Assembly (NCBI GenBank): GCA_035048815.1
Contig: JAUCBN010000005.1
Span: 11,000,517-11,064,516 of the forward strand
Origin: Abelmoschus esculentus
Lineage: Eukaryota > Streptophyta > Magnoliopsida > Malvales > Malvaceae
Length of the DNA: 64,000 bases
Reading direction: 5' to 3'
The notes beneath the pieces were generated by a model that searched no databases, was not told the origin of the DNA, and was given only the letters and a program-made list of their open reading frames with translations. Shown here one piece after another: positions 48,742 through 61,125 of the stretch (position 1 is the stretch's first letter; every line of letters starts with the position of its first letter). A program made the translations under genes and the position numbers.

Positions 48742-50133
48742 TGATAAGTGCATAAAAGTCTTAATTATTATATCATTTCTCCATTTAATTATTGCTAAGT
48801 AATGAAAATATTTAATGGTAATATTGGATAATTCTGCTTATTTTCTACATCTCAGTATCAAATAACTTAATTTATATTTTTATATATTATTTGGTTATAA
48901 AACAGGTACGGTTATAGTATTCTTTATTAGTCATGAAATAAACCTACTGGTGATACCAACTACAATCGATAGATGCTGAAAACAGAAATTGCAGAAAAAG
49001 ATCAATTGCAGATATGCTCCTGTTAGGGAAGCACAATGGTTTTTGCGGTAACAGAGTGAAGATAACATATGTTGCAAGATAGACGGAGAATAAAGAATCG
49101 AATCCAATGATCCTAATTAGAGAAGAAAAAGAAGCAAGGAGAGAAAGTCGAACCATGTCAAAGTAAACGGAAACTCAAGAGTCCAAAGGGAGGAAAATTA
49201 GGAAATAAAATAAAAAGTTGTATTTGAATATGAGTTTGTATTCTATTCCTTTTAGGACTCCCCTACTATCAATAGGAGACTTTGACCTAGGCTTGACTTA
49301 TATAAAGCCTTTAGACCTAGGACAGTGAGTCGGCTTCCACCGAATAAACTCTTAGTCTCCGACAACACATTATGTTCTAAATCTTCCTCAAGGAATAGGT
49401 TAATTGTGGAGTAGTCGTGGAAAAAGATTGTAATCTTATTTGATTCTGATTAATGCAAATTCAAGTTTCATAGTTTATTCTCTCTTAGTTCTCACTCTTT
49501 CTTGCATACGAGCTCGAAAGATAAGTTTGCGATGAAAAACTAAATTGTCTAGAATATGGATAGTTAAAATCATGAAACGAGAGAATACGGTCTTTGCTCT
49601 TGGGCATTGACTAATTCAACCAGGATTTCAGTGACTAAAATAAAACATATCATCGGTTTTTGTTCACTCTTGATTCATGTCGGGAGGTATTATCAAGACG
49701 TGGCCATGAATAATGCTCCGAATTAGGAATAAGGAGGAGACAATTAAGGATGCTCTATCGAACTATGAACTGTTGAACTATCGACAAGGCATAACCCGCC
49801 GAGGAAGCTAAGGAAAACCTTTAACGACCCGCCTAGGCGGCACTTCAACCTCATGCATTAAAAAGAGGAGAATATCTTACAACTGGACTCCACACTACAA
49901 AGCAGTCGACATATCCTTATCTCTCTTATTTCAATTTCATTTAATTACTCAATTTATTTTTCTTTAAGTTAATCATTCTTTAACCCATGTTACTTGTGTT
50001 CTTAAATATTTTTAGTTTAGGAATAATTTTTCGGGTAGGTATCCAATTCTTAAGGGGACGAAAACCTTAAATATTACAACTTGACCATAGGTGGATGCTT
50101 TTATCATACATATATAAGACTCCAACGACCTCA
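48742..50133 (+). repeat. 3' LTR of Athila/Tat element (probably H), about 1392 bp
   Basis: Starts TGATAAGTGCATAAAAG after the polypurine tract and ends near CGACCTCA (50133). It is homologous to the fragment at 32860-33623 and to the minus-strand LTRs S2, M and S3. The candidate target sequence after it is CCTGT; its left partner could not be found because the 5' end of H is damaged. Confidence 0.8.
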
Positions 50134-50411
50134 CCTGTTTAATTACTTAGTCTAGTTAATCCTTATGTTCTTAGGCAAAATCTTCCAGATAAACACCTAA
50201 GTTGACCTAGATTTTCGTTTTAGAAGATTGTTTTAAAGGAAAGCTAAATAAAAGAATAATGGAAAGAGATTAACAATATGAATAATCAAAAACACTAAAA
50301 AAATTAGAGTAATTTTTTATTATATTATTCCAAGTGATGAACGAATGAGAAATAAGTTCAAGTACAAGATGTTAAAAGAGGTGGGTAAGCCTCTTATTAT
50401 AGTTGAAGACT
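50134..50411. other. Short spacer between elements
   Basis: AT-rich, with no gene or repeat boundary seen apart from the CCTAC target copy at 50412-50416. Confidence 0.5.
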
Positions 50412-50416
50412 CCTAC

Positions 50417-51155
50417 TAACAAGCGTCGTTTTACACGTCAACATAAAATAATCCTCTTTAAATTAAATAAGTAAAAAAATAGTATAGTAAAGAGGGTGGA
50501 TCCACATGGAATTTGGAATTTCTAAAAGTAAACAAAGTAAAAGAAAAAAATAAAGATTGTGAAAAAAATAGTAATTGAAAATAACAATGAAGAAATCGCC
50601 TTGAGCTAACTTTGTTTCAATTCGATCGATCACTGAAATGAATTTTTACTCCGGGATTCATGTCGGTTACAATATAAAAGGCCCAACCCATTGTAACTTA
50701 CCTTTCTCTCTTGTAACCGATCTTCCAAAGCCTCTCTTTGAAAGATGATTCTTGAGTAGATTAACCATAACTATTATCGTTAGAACAAACAGACTAAGTA
50801 CTGGAAGGACTCAACTCGGATTATGTTGTCTTGTCGAGACTCAAATTCGATATTATTTTTCCTTAGCGGACCGCCGCTAAGTGTGTTCACAGGAAGTCGA
50901 AATGACAGAAGCAGATCCTTCCTCCCACTTTACATTAATATAACATCCAGACCAACGAAATCTTTTTGGTTTGAAAATATTTTAATTTTGTAAGTAAGGT
51001 TGATTGTCAAACTAATAAAGCATAAAAATAAGAATGTATCTCGAAGGAAATTAAGTACTATTCAATTCTCACGCACGAAATTGATTCATTGTTAGCTCTC
51101 GGCTTAAAGAAAATTAGCTAAGCATGATATCAATTATCATACTTAGTATATTACA
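50417..51155 (-). repeat. Element N 3' LTR, U3 part deleted
   Basis: Homologous to the last two thirds of LTR Q (58255-59065), including the TTAGCGGACCGCCGCTAAG block. Homology stops at about 51155 and internal sequence follows, so roughly 500 bp of the LTR start is gone. It ends GCTTGTTA beside the target copy CCTAC. Confidence 0.75.
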
Positions 51156-52130
51156 AACAAGCAAGAAAAACGAGCATAAAAATTGAGAAAACATGCTCAA
51201 TGCTCAAAACCTTACCAAAGTGTGTTTCATTAATCAAGTTTGGCGAAAATTCAATAGACAAAATCAAGACATATTACAAATAAGTCAAATTAAATTCTTA
51301 CTCATGCAATTCAACTATCAAGAGTGTTCTAAATCTAAAATAATTAAAAGAGCTTAAACAATCAAAACATGCTTACGTTATTAGATGGAAAGGAAAGAAT
51401 TTTAACCAAGCATCCAACCAATTTAATCAAGACATTCAATCAAGCAATAAATAAGACAAGTAAAATGAAATTTGATTCAATTCTTTACCTAATTCTCCTC
51501 ACTTAAAGCATATTGTCTCAATATGAAAATTAAAGTATAAGAGAAGGAATAGAGATACTCCCCGTGTTTAAGGTGAGTTTGTTGTCGGTCTATGAAGAAA
51601 GAACGATGACTTTTGGGGTCGTAAGGAGTATACAACTCCTTGTTTGCATTCTTCATGTTTCATGCACGACCAAGCTATTCAAATCTGAGACAAATTCTGT
51701 ACAAATTCATTTGAAAATAACTTAGATAAAAAAATAAAAAAATAAATAAATGAATAAAAATAAAAACAAAACAAACAAAGAAAGAAAATGGGTTGCCTCC
51801 CATTTAGCGCTTCGTTTAATGTCATTAGTTCAACGACTTGGTTCAGACTATAGGTTCCGCGAGAAATTCTTTCTCAATTCACGTTCTTTGTCCAACTAAG
51901 AATTTATTTATGACAAATTTTTCGATCATGGAGTTCCTTCATTTTTTTGACAAAGTATCTTCTTTAATATACAATTTCGACAGTGGTAACTTTAAATCCA
52001 TCTTTGATGTCTGCAAGATTGATGGAAAAGATTTAATTTTTGAAGGCATTAAATGAAAATTAGAAGTAGAATAAATGATAGAAATAATTTCTTCAAACTT
52101 CTTATCTTTAAATTCCTCTTTTTCTAATTC

Positions 52131-52610
52131 TCAACAAAAATCAAGTAGCAAATTAGTCTCCAAAAATTCATTAGCAAATGGATCAACAATATCAACAAAA
52201 TTCAAGCTTGCCACATTATCTGGATATTTCATGGCTTTATATACCTCAAACTTGACGACTTCTTTATCAAATTCCATTGTTAAAATTCCATTACAAACAT
52301 CAATCTTTGTGTGTGCTGTGCTCAAGAATGGTCGCCCAAGAAGTATTTCAGTTCTGATATCACTAGAATCATTTTCCATGTGAATTATATAAAAATCAGC
52401 AAGAAATATTAAATCATTTACCTTCACTAAAACATTTTCTAGAACTCCTTCGTGGTAGATGATTAATCGATTGACGAGTTGTATTGTCATCCTCGTCTCT
52501 TTCAATGGTTCATTGAAAATTTTGTTATAAATGGCATCACATTGATAGATGCGCCTAAGTCACACATTGTGCGCTTGATTCCAGCATTACCAATTTGTCA
52601 CGGTATGGAG
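52131..52610 (-). pseudogene. Element N aspartic protease region
   Basis: The minus strand reads MCDLGASINVM, with the catalytic DLGAS-type motif (about 52545-52600). After a frame break it continues with HEGVLENVLVKVNDL, ILLGRPFLSTAHTKIDV and LTMEFDKEVVKFEVYKAM. This is the retropepsin-like protease that would cut the gag polyprotein. The last 124 codons are open, but the frame shift and later stops disable it. Element P carries the same domain at 62067. Confidence 0.8.
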
Positions 52611-53357
52611 AGCATACCTTGATCTTTGTATTTTGGTGGAAGGCTTTTTTTGAAAGATCGCTGAAACATTTTCGCCAAGGTTCACCTTTTCATTCCCATT
52701 CAATCGCTTTCGGTTTGTGCAAAGGTCTTTCAAGAATTTTGCATACTTGGGTATTTTTTGGATTGCATCAAGAAAAGAGATGTTAATTTCTACCTTACTG
52801 AAGTTTTGCTTTCTTGTCGCGTTTCATAAGCCTAGAAGGAAAAGGAGGCAAAGTTTCATAAGGAGAAGAAAAAGAAGTGGAAGAAAATTTATCAAAAATG
52901 TTTAAAGGCGAAGGATCTTTTTCTTGTTTCTTTGACTATGCATCTTCTTTCTGTTTATCAGACTTGTTTGAAGATTAAGGTAAGATGATGGTGCCACTTC
53001 GGAGGGTGATCGAACTTACATTTTTTCATAGATTTATTTCGGTTTGTGATGGTAATTGACCTTGAGATTCTATGTGACCAACTTTTTGAGCTAATTGACT
53101 GATTTGTTTCTCAATTTTTTGGACATGAGCTTGTTTTTGAGTTTCAAAATTTTCTTAGGATATGGCTAATTTCTCTACAATTGTTTCAAGGGATGATATT
53201 TGTGGCGTTCGATCTGGAAAAGGAAGAGGTCTCGGTTGATAATTTGGATTGAAATTTTGGTTGTATCCATAACTCAAGTTTTGGTTGTCTCTCTATCATG
53301 GATTGAAAGTATTTCCATATGGGTTATAAGGTCTTTGAGAAGGTCCAGGAAAACTTC

Positions 53358-54395
53358 CTACAACATTAACTTGTGCCTCGGACGCATCTTGTAACAATGG
53401 GTAATATTCCATTGGATGATCCGGCATAGTACAAACTCCATAAACTTTTGTAGCTCTGATTTTCCTGAAACAAGCAAATTAATTATGTCAGATAATTTAT
53501 CTAATTTGTTTTCAATTGAAACTGTACTTACTTCGTGAACCCGTCGAGTAGGTTCACTCGAGGAGTCAAATTGTTGTGAGTTTGCTTCCATAGTAGAAAT
53601 CAATGTTCTTGCTGCATTGAGTGTCATATTAATGAGAGCATCGCCACTAGCGGCATCTACCATCTTCTTATCAACCGGAAGCATTCCTTCGAAAAGCTAT
53701 TGAAGGAGTATCTGCTCAGATAAACCATGTTATGGACAACTGACGCATAACTTTTAAATTTTTCACAGTAATCATAGAGAGTTTCACATTCTTTTTGTTG
53801 TATTCCCAAAATGCTTCGCCTTAACATACTTGCTTTCGCTGTTGAGAAAAACCTGTCGAGAAAAACACGTGATAGATCAACCTAAGTAGTAATTGAATTA
53901 GGAGACAAATAAAAAAAACTATTCCTTAGTTGTTCCAACTAAAGGAAAAGGAAATGCCCTCAGTTTGATTTGATCCTTGGAAACTCGTTGAGGCTTCATG
54001 CTTCTGCACACATTATGAAATTATACGAGATGCTTATGTGGACTTTCACTCGGTAAACCGTTATAGGTGGGAAGAAGATGGATCAATCCCGTCTTAAGTA
54101 GAAATGGGTTTCATCATTAGGAAAGGTAATGCAAAGTGTTTGTTATATCTCAAAAGTTGTAGTAAGCTCTCTAATCATTTGGTTAGCCATTGATCTAGGT
54201 TTAAGAGTATGATTTCCGTTTGATGAAGTTGGATAGGCGTCTGGATTTTACTCTCCGTAAGATTGAGTATGAGATAATGATTCAGAATTAGATTCCAAAC
54301 TTGATCGCTTGTCTTGTTCTCGTTGTTGTTTCTTCTTTCAAAGTGTTTGGCGGTGAGTTCTAAGAGCTCTTGCTTCGATCTTCGGTTCAAGTTCA
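53358..54395 (-). pseudogene. Element N gag, broken
   Basis: Starts in mid-protein just inside the 5' LTR, with a reading similar to P gag residues 10-20. Further on it shows SRVFLDRFFSTAKASMLRRSILGI-like sequence and then an open 108-codon segment (53684-53358). That segment includes DAASGDALINMTLNAARTLI and EPTRRVHEVSTVSIENKLDK, which match P gag at 61180-61350. Several stops and shifts separate the blocks. It corresponds to the Retrotrans_gag region and linker of this family. Confidence 0.75.
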
Positions 54396-56751
54396 ACAAG
54401 TGTCGTTTTACTCGTCAAAATTAAATAATCCTCTTTAAATTAAAAAAGTAAAAGGATATTATAGTAAAAAGGGTGGATCCATAGGGAATTTGGAGTTTCT
54501 GATGCAAATCTATGTTGGTTCTAGACCAGGATATAGTAAAACAAATAAATAAAAAGGGGTTTAATGAGATCGTGATAAAAATAAAACTTAAAGTAAACAA
54601 ATTAAAAGAAAAAAATAAAGATTGAGAAAAAATAGAAATTGAAAATGACAATAAAGAAACTGCCTCGAGCAAGTTTTGTTTCAATTCTTTCTATCATTGA
54701 AATGGATTTTTACTCCGGGATTCATGTAGGTTATAGTTTATAAGGCCCAACCCATTGTAACTTACCTTTCTCTCTTGTAATCTATCTTTCCAAGCCTCTA
54801 TTTAAAAGATAATTCTTGAGTGAATTAACCACAACTATTATCGTTAAAACAATCAGACTAAGTACTGGAATGACCCGAGTCGAATTATATTGTCTCATCG
54901 AGAATCGAATCTGATCTTAATTTTCCTTAGCGGACCGCCGCTAAGTGTGTTCATAGGAAGTCGAATTACCACAGGCAGATCCTTCCTCCCACTGTAAATT
55001 AATACATCTAGACCAACTGATGGAGGCTCAGAAGTCCTTTTGATTCCACCTTTACCAGATTGTAATACTTTAGGTTGTCAAACCCACAGGGACTGTGTCG
55101 ATTTCACTACTTCTTAGAACTGCACTACAGAAAATAAGAACACAAGTATTTCATAAAATTGGAATACTAAGATTAACAACTCGATAAACTAAATAACGAA
55201 AGATAAATATAATAAAAGTGAGGTTAGGTTGAATGCTTCATAGGTTAGGTTGAATACCCAAGAGCAAAGACCGTATTCTCTAGTTTCGTGAACCTACATC
55301 TCCCGATGCTAGGTAAATGTATTTTTCTTCACATACTATCATCCCGAGCTCATATGCAAAGAAGAGTAAATAACAAGAGAGAATAAACTATGAAATAAGT
55401 TCTTGGATTAATAAATATCAATAATAATACAACCTTCTCCTACTACTTCACGAACAACCTAAACCTACGAAAGGTTTAGAACATGATGTAGTCGGCGGCT
55501 AAAGGTTTGTGAATGAGAGAATCCGACTTGACTCCTTTAAACCTAAACCTAATAAATTTTTTATATAGGCCAAGCCCTAAGTTGAAGTTTTCATGCAAGC
55601 AAAGAGTTCTAAAGGGTAAAGAAATATAAATCGTAATTAACTATAATATTTTATTCTTATTTCCTAAAATAACTCTTCTTTCCCGCATTTGACTTTAACC
55701 AGACCTTAACCTCTTAAATGGGCTTCATCTTCCTCTTGCTTTCTATCCGTTAAGATCATTATCTTTTTTCTCTGTATCGAGCACTAGTTGTTATCCTCAT
55801 GTTGCTGTTGTGGCCTCCAAAGTACTGTCGTGGCGGGTGCTTCATCTGCAATTCAACATCGATCTTCTCAATTGGCCATCTCTATGATATAGTTTCCTGT
55901 CTAAGAAAGAAAACTATCAAACACTTATGTTTTATGTCAAATAATAGATAAATTCATAAAATTAGTGTTCGTATGCTGAAGAATGGAAAATAACCGGAAA
56001 TGTACATTATCGCTTCTAAATCTATCTTTATTAATAATAAACGAGTGGAAATGATATAAAAATGAGGACTTTTGAGTACTCATCACCAACTGACTCTTTT
56101 TGGTTTGAAAATGTTTTAATTTTGAAAGTAAGGCCGATTGACAAACTAATAAAGCAAAAAAATAGGAATGTATCCCGAAGGGAATTAAGTACTATTCAAT
56201 TTTTATGCACGGAATTGATTTATTGCTAGCTCTCAGCTTAAAGAAAATTAGCTAAGCATGATATCAATTATCATACTTAGCATATTTTTGCAAAATATAA
56301 AAAGACTTCAAGTAAAAGAAGAAAAGAAAGAAATTTTATAGAATAGCAAAATAAACAAACAATAGCTCAAAGATAAAATGATAGATGGTCTAAATCCTTA
56401 CCTAAAGAGGGTATTTATAGGCTTCTAACTTTCTAAAAATAACAAAATAATTTAAAATAAAATAAAAGATAATTTACGATATCCTAAAAATCTTCTCAAG
56501 TTGTGTTGATCAAGCTGCTTCCAGAATCTTCTTAGATCTTCTAGAAATTGCCACATCAACTGCATCATGCCCAATGTTGTGCTCGTGTCTACAATCATGG
56601 TAAAAAATGCAAAATTTATCCTTTTAATAACCAATTTTAGTAAACATTTCACTACACATAAAATAAACGAGATTCATTAAAATTAGTAGTGATAAATTTA
56701 TGAGAATAAGATAATTAGGAATTAAAAAGTGACTATTTAAATCACCAATCA
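54395..56751 (-). repeat. Element N 5' LTR, interrupted by S3
   Basis: Without S3 it is about 1280 bp, starts TGATTGGTGATTTAAATAG on the minus strand, and matches LTR Q (57748-59065) throughout. The inner end (about 54395-54400) is blurred by the deletion that removed the primer site. Confidence 0.8.
55018..56085 (-). mobile_element. Solo LTR S3 (H/S2 family) inside N 5' LTR, internally deleted
   Basis: TGATGGAGGC...GAGTACTCATCA is flanked by the perfect duplication CCAAC (55013-55017 and 56086-56090). It is 1068 bp, about 300 bp shorter than S2. The missing part is marked by GGTTAGGTTGAAT occurring twice at about 55223-55258, which suggests a deletion or template switch at this short repeat. 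Confidence 0.9.
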
Positions 56752-56756
56752 CCTAC

Positions 56757-57747
56757 ATCCAACGGTTTAGTTTAAATTACATCGACGATTGAAATTAACT
56801 CTACGTCTTTTTAAATTCTCTGATTATTATATACATTATCTAAATAATCTATTTCAAATAAATTCATATGGATAACGCTTTAAGTCAACTATTCTCTAAA
56901 ATCTTCGATAAAATTAATTAAGCATGTTCAGTTTATGAACTTTCTAAACATTCTCTAACTGTTAACTTAAGTTTGATGATCTTAAAAAACTTGATACATC
57001 ACACAAGTTCCCTTTGAATGATGTTTGCGTCAATACCTTAAAACTAAATTCGCGATATGTAATAATATATTACGCTTTTAGCATGTGAATGGAAGATAAG
57101 GTCCTTGGGTCTTGTGACGCTCATAGACATACCCGAGAATTGTCTGGTGAGTTTGTTGTGGTAGAATTCAGAGAAAGATGCATAGGACAACACATGAACT
57201 TGGCTGCATTGAAGATGCAATCAAGCTTGCTGTTGTTAATAAAATTTCTTGATGATCAAATAAAATCGGATTTGAAATTGACATAGGTAAAGGATGCACT
57301 TACGATATAATATTCTCTTATATTATATTCGACCAGGGATGGTTTAAAGATTTAAAAATTTTTATACAATTTATTAAAATAAAATCTTAATTTACGGTAA
57401 AAAACTTTTCTTTTTTCAAATAAAATTTCTTTAATGCAAAAATATTAGATTACACAACATAAAAAATAACTACAAACATCTAAAAGTCTAATATTTTCAC
57501 TTAAAAAATGATGTTATTGTCACATATATTTTGAAATAAAATCATCTATAAGGCTTTCTTTGTCAACTTATTCCAAAAGATCGATCTCCATTGCCATCAA
57601 AATAAGTCTATTCAATCGTTTTTAATATAGATATTCATAAATATGACTTTACAAACTTTAATTTTAAAATGTTTCATTTTGCGTAAGCAATAATATTAAG
57701 AATAACCAATAAAACTTTATAGGTAATTGTCGTATTTGATAAGAAAT
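56757..57747. other. Spacer, nothing recognised
   Basis: AT-rich. A 65-codon plus-strand frame at 57089-57286 has balanced composition but matches no family I know. No LTR, RNA gene or terminal repeat is seen. Confidence 0.5.
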
Positions 57748-59065
57748 TGATTGGTGATTTAATTAGTTACTTTTTAATTGCTAATTATCTTATTTTCGTG
57801 ATCTTATCATTGCTAATTTGAGTTATTTTGTTTGTTTTATTTGTAGTGACCTGTTTCTACAATTAGTGATTAAAAAGACAATTTCTGCATTTTTCGCGAC
57901 TGGAGACATGGGCACGACGCCGGGCACGACAAAATGTTGATGTGGCAGTTTCTAGAAGATTCTGGAGACAATCTAGTTAGCGAAATCTGAGAGGATTCAG
58001 GAGGCGATTCAATAACAAAATTTGAAAAGATCTTTACGATAAGATATTTTGTTTTTAAATTTTAAACTCAAGAATTATCTTTTTATCTTTTATTTTATTT
58101 TGAGTTAATTTTAGGTTATTAGTAGCCTATAAATACCCTCCATGGGTAAGGTTTTAGAGGATCCATCATTTCATCTTCGAATTCTTGTCTTGTTGCTTTT
58201 ATTCTATAAAATTTCTTTTCTTTCTATATTGTTTAGTCTTTTTCTATTTTGCAAAAATATGCTAAGTATGATAATTGATATCATGCTTAGCTAATTTTCT
58301 TTAAGCCGAGAGCTAACAATGAATCAATTCGATGTGTGAGAATTGAATAGTACTTAATTTCCTTCGAGATACATTCTTATTTTTTTGTTTTATTAGTTTG
58401 GCAATCGGTCTTACTTACAAAATTAAAACATTTTCAAACCAAAAAGAGCTCGTTGGTCTAGATGTTGTTTTAATACACAGTGGGAGGAAGGATTTGTCTG
58501 TGGCAATTTTGACTTCTTGTGAACACATTTAGCGGCGGTCCGCTAAGAAAAAATGAGATCAAATTCGATTCTCAATGAGACAACATAATCCGAGTCGGGC
58601 CTTTCCCGTACTTATCTGGTTGTTTTAACGGCAATAGCTGTAGTTAATCCACTCAAAAATCATCTTTCAAAGATAGGCTTGGGAAGATCGGTTACAAGAG
58701 AGAAAGGCAAGTTACAATGGGTTGGTCTTCGTAGACTGTAACCGACATGAATCTCGGAGTAAAAATCATTTTCAATGATCGACAGAATTGAAACAAAGTT
58801 AGCTCGAGGCGATTTCTTCATTTTTATTTTCAACTACAATTTATCTTTCTCAATCTTTATTTTTACTTTTAATTTGTTACTCTAGTTTCTTTATTTTTCA
58901 TCACAATCTCATCAAAGCTCCCTTTTAATTAATTGTTTGCAGCATCCTGGACGAGAATCGACACAAAATTGTATCAGAAATTCCAAATTCCCTGTGGATC
59001 GACCCTCTTTACTATACTATCTTTTACTTATTTAATTTCAAGAGGAATATTTTATTTTTGACAAG
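57748..59065 (+). repeat. LTR Q (N-family), truncated by insertion of element P
   Basis: Starts TGATTGGTGATTTAATTAG and matches the N LTRs, including AGCGGCGGTCCGCTAAG (58529-58545) and the tRNA-like promoter-distal block GTGGATCGACCCTCTTTACT. It stops at TTGACAAG (59065), about 18 bp before the end expected from the N LTRs, exactly where the LTR of P begins. The rest should lie beyond P, outside the window. It may be a solo LTR or the LTR of a larger element. Confidence 0.8.
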
Positions 59066-60401
59066 TGATGAGTGTCAAAATTTATATATATTTTATTAAT
59101 AATTATTTCCCCTTGTCGATTTGATATTACTAATTTGGTTCTATTTTGATCATTTTCAGTGTAGGAACTTATTTTTCAGAACTAGCAAAAAAGAGTGAAT
59201 TCTGCATTTTTTTATCCATCGTGACTGGAGTCATGGGTACGACATGGGGACGACGTCTTTCGACCTGTCAATTTTAGATCGTCCAGTCAGCAACATCTTC
59301 TAGAAGTTAATCCAGTCAGCATCTTCTAGAAGGATGGACGAGATTATCTTGGGGAATTAATTAGGAATTATCTTAGAAGTTTAAGTTTAAAATTTAAATT
59401 ATTTATATTTTAGATTGTCTTTAGGATTTATCTTTTATTTATTTCTTTTATTTTTAGGGTTTTAGAATAGTATAAATACCCCATATAGGTAAAGCATGAG
59501 ATGTACTTCATTTTTACCTTTCCTTTGGGTTATAAAAGTTCTTTCAAGTTTTTATTTACTTTGAGTTTTTTTATTCCACTTCTAGAAAAATGCTAAGTAT
59601 GATCTCATTCATTCTTAGCTAAACTTTCAATTAGCCGAAAGCTAGTGACGACTCAATCCATATTGTGAGAATCGTAAAGCACTTAATACCTTCGGATAAC
59701 ATTCTTGATTTTCTAAAATCAAAGATTGGCTATCGGCTTTTCCTTTAATGATCTCGATGCCTTCATTTCAAAAACTGCACGTTGACTTGAAGATTGTTTA
59801 GATCTATCATTGGGAAAAAGAATCGGCTGGTAGCAAATTCGGCTTCCTGTGAACAAACATAGTGGCGGTCCACTAAGGGAAATCAAGATCGGGTTTGATT
59901 CTCTGTGAGACGCTATAACTCGAGTTAGGTTTTTCTAGTGCTTAAAGTTGTATTGGCGCTAACGGTGATAGGCGTGGTTCGTCCAGCAAAGACCAAATTT
60001 CGGAGATAGACTTTGGAATATTGATTTATCGAAGAGAGAAGCAAGTTACAAGGGCTGGGCCTTGTAGACTGTAACTGGCATGGATCTTGAAGTAAAATCT
60101 ATTTCAATGATCAGTTTGAAATTGAGGCGAAGCGAACCTTGAGGCTATATTCTTTAAATTTGTTACTTTCGAATATTTATTTTTATTTAATTTCAGTTAT
60201 TATTAGATTAAGTTTATTTTTAGTTATATAATATCAAACCCCCCATTTTCTAATTTATTGTTTTTTTGGATCAGGTTCAATACAATTCAACGTTCGAAAT
60301 TCCTTAGTCCTTGTGGATCGATCCTACTTTCTTTATATTATTCTTTTATTTATTTTTTTAGAGAAATAAGAATTATTTATTTGACAATTCAACGCTTGTC
60401 A
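59066..60401 (+). repeat. Element P 5' LTR (1336 bp)
   Basis: Starts TGATGAGTGTCAAAA and ends ACGCTTGTCA. It is clearly related to LTR Q and the N LTRs (shared AATGCTAAGTATGATCTCAT, GTGGCGGTCCACTAAGG and CTTGTGGATCGATCC blocks) but distinct enough to be another subfamily. A TATA-like AGTATAAATACCCC lies at about 59468-59481 and is a good candidate promoter. Confidence 0.85.
59466..59484 (+). promoter_or_regulatory. Candidate TATA box of element P LTR
   Basis: AGTATAAATACCCC is a near-ideal plant TATA context inside the LTR. The equivalent site in LTR Q is CCTATAAATACCCTCC (about 58127), and the N LTR has it inverted near 56412. Conservation across subfamilies supports a promoter role. Confidence 0.6.
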
Positions 60402-60404
60402 AAT

Positions 60405-60422
60405 TGGCGTCGTTATCGGGGA
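60405..60422 (+). other. Element P primer binding site (tRNA-Asp type)
   Basis: TGGCGTCGTTATCGGGGA matches the complement of the tRNA-Asp 3' end with two differences, both transitions. It lies 3 bp after the LTR. Confidence 0.8.
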
Positions 60423-60459
60423 CTTCAGTAAAATTACTAATATTGTTTTGTTTTGATCT

Positions 60460-61125
60460 ATGGCCAGGTCACTTCCAGGAAAACTAGTAGATTACGAACT
60501 CGAGATTGAAGCTCTTGCCCGGAGACTGCATGGAGAGACCCTTAGGGATAGAAGGTTGAATCGAGACCTTCAACCAAAACCAAATCCCGATTTTGAGGAA
60601 ATTTCCTACACTGAGGAGTTACTTACTTCTAACGACGAAAGATCAGAACAAATGGCTGAACAAACAATTCGAGAGTTAGCTGCAGCACCTGATGAACAAC
60701 AACCACTTTGTATCACGTTCCCAAATGGCGAAACATCGTTTGAACTTAAAACTGGTTTGATACATTTAATTCCCACTTTTCGCGGCTTTCTGAATGAAAA
60801 TCCACACAAACATTTAAAAGAGTTTCATATGGTTTGTTTGAGTATGAAACCACAGGGAGTATCTAAAGATTAAATAAAACTTCGCGCATTTCCTTTTTCT
60901 TTAGCCGATTTGGCAAAAGATTGGTTGTTTTATTTACCTTCCGGTTTAATTAATACATGGGCTGATATGTCACGATTGTTTCTTGACAGGTTCTTTTCTG
61001 AGGTAAAAGCAAGTGAATTAAGGAGAAACATCTTAGGAATTCGAAAAAGAATGAACAGTCGTTATACGACTATTGGGAATGATTTAAAAGACTTTGCGCT
61101 AGTTGTCCGCAACATGGCCTAACTG
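60460..61125 (+). pseudogene. Element P gag, N-terminal part, one internal stop
   Basis: The ATG at 60460 lies 38 bp after the primer site and opens a 137-codon frame with an acidic N-terminal region and the start of the Retrotrans_gag domain (GLIHLIPTFRGFLNENPHKH). A TAA at 60871 stands where a Gln codon would be a single C-to-T change away. After it the same frame stays open through IKLRAFPFSLADLAKDWLFY and MSRLFLDRFFSEVKASELRR to a stop at 61120. A frame shift at about 61045-61065 then moves the coding sense to the frame of the next segment. Gag would form the particle. Confidence 0.85.

Larger units (their letters stand above)
50417..56751 (-). mobile_element. Element N: gag-protease Ty3/gypsy element without RT/integrase
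   Basis: Flanked by the perfect duplication CCTAC (50412-50416 and 56752-56756). On the minus strand: 5' LTR (56751 to about 54395, split by solo LTR S3), gag, protease, 3' internal region and a partial 3' LTR (about 51155 to 50417). The sequence passes from protease directly to a 3' region that matches that of element P, with no RT, RNase H or integrase. The primer site and first gag codons are deleted, because the LTR end runs straight into a gag-like VELEPKIEARAL reading. It cannot move now and, like P, was probably mobilised by a related complete element. Confidence 0.85.
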
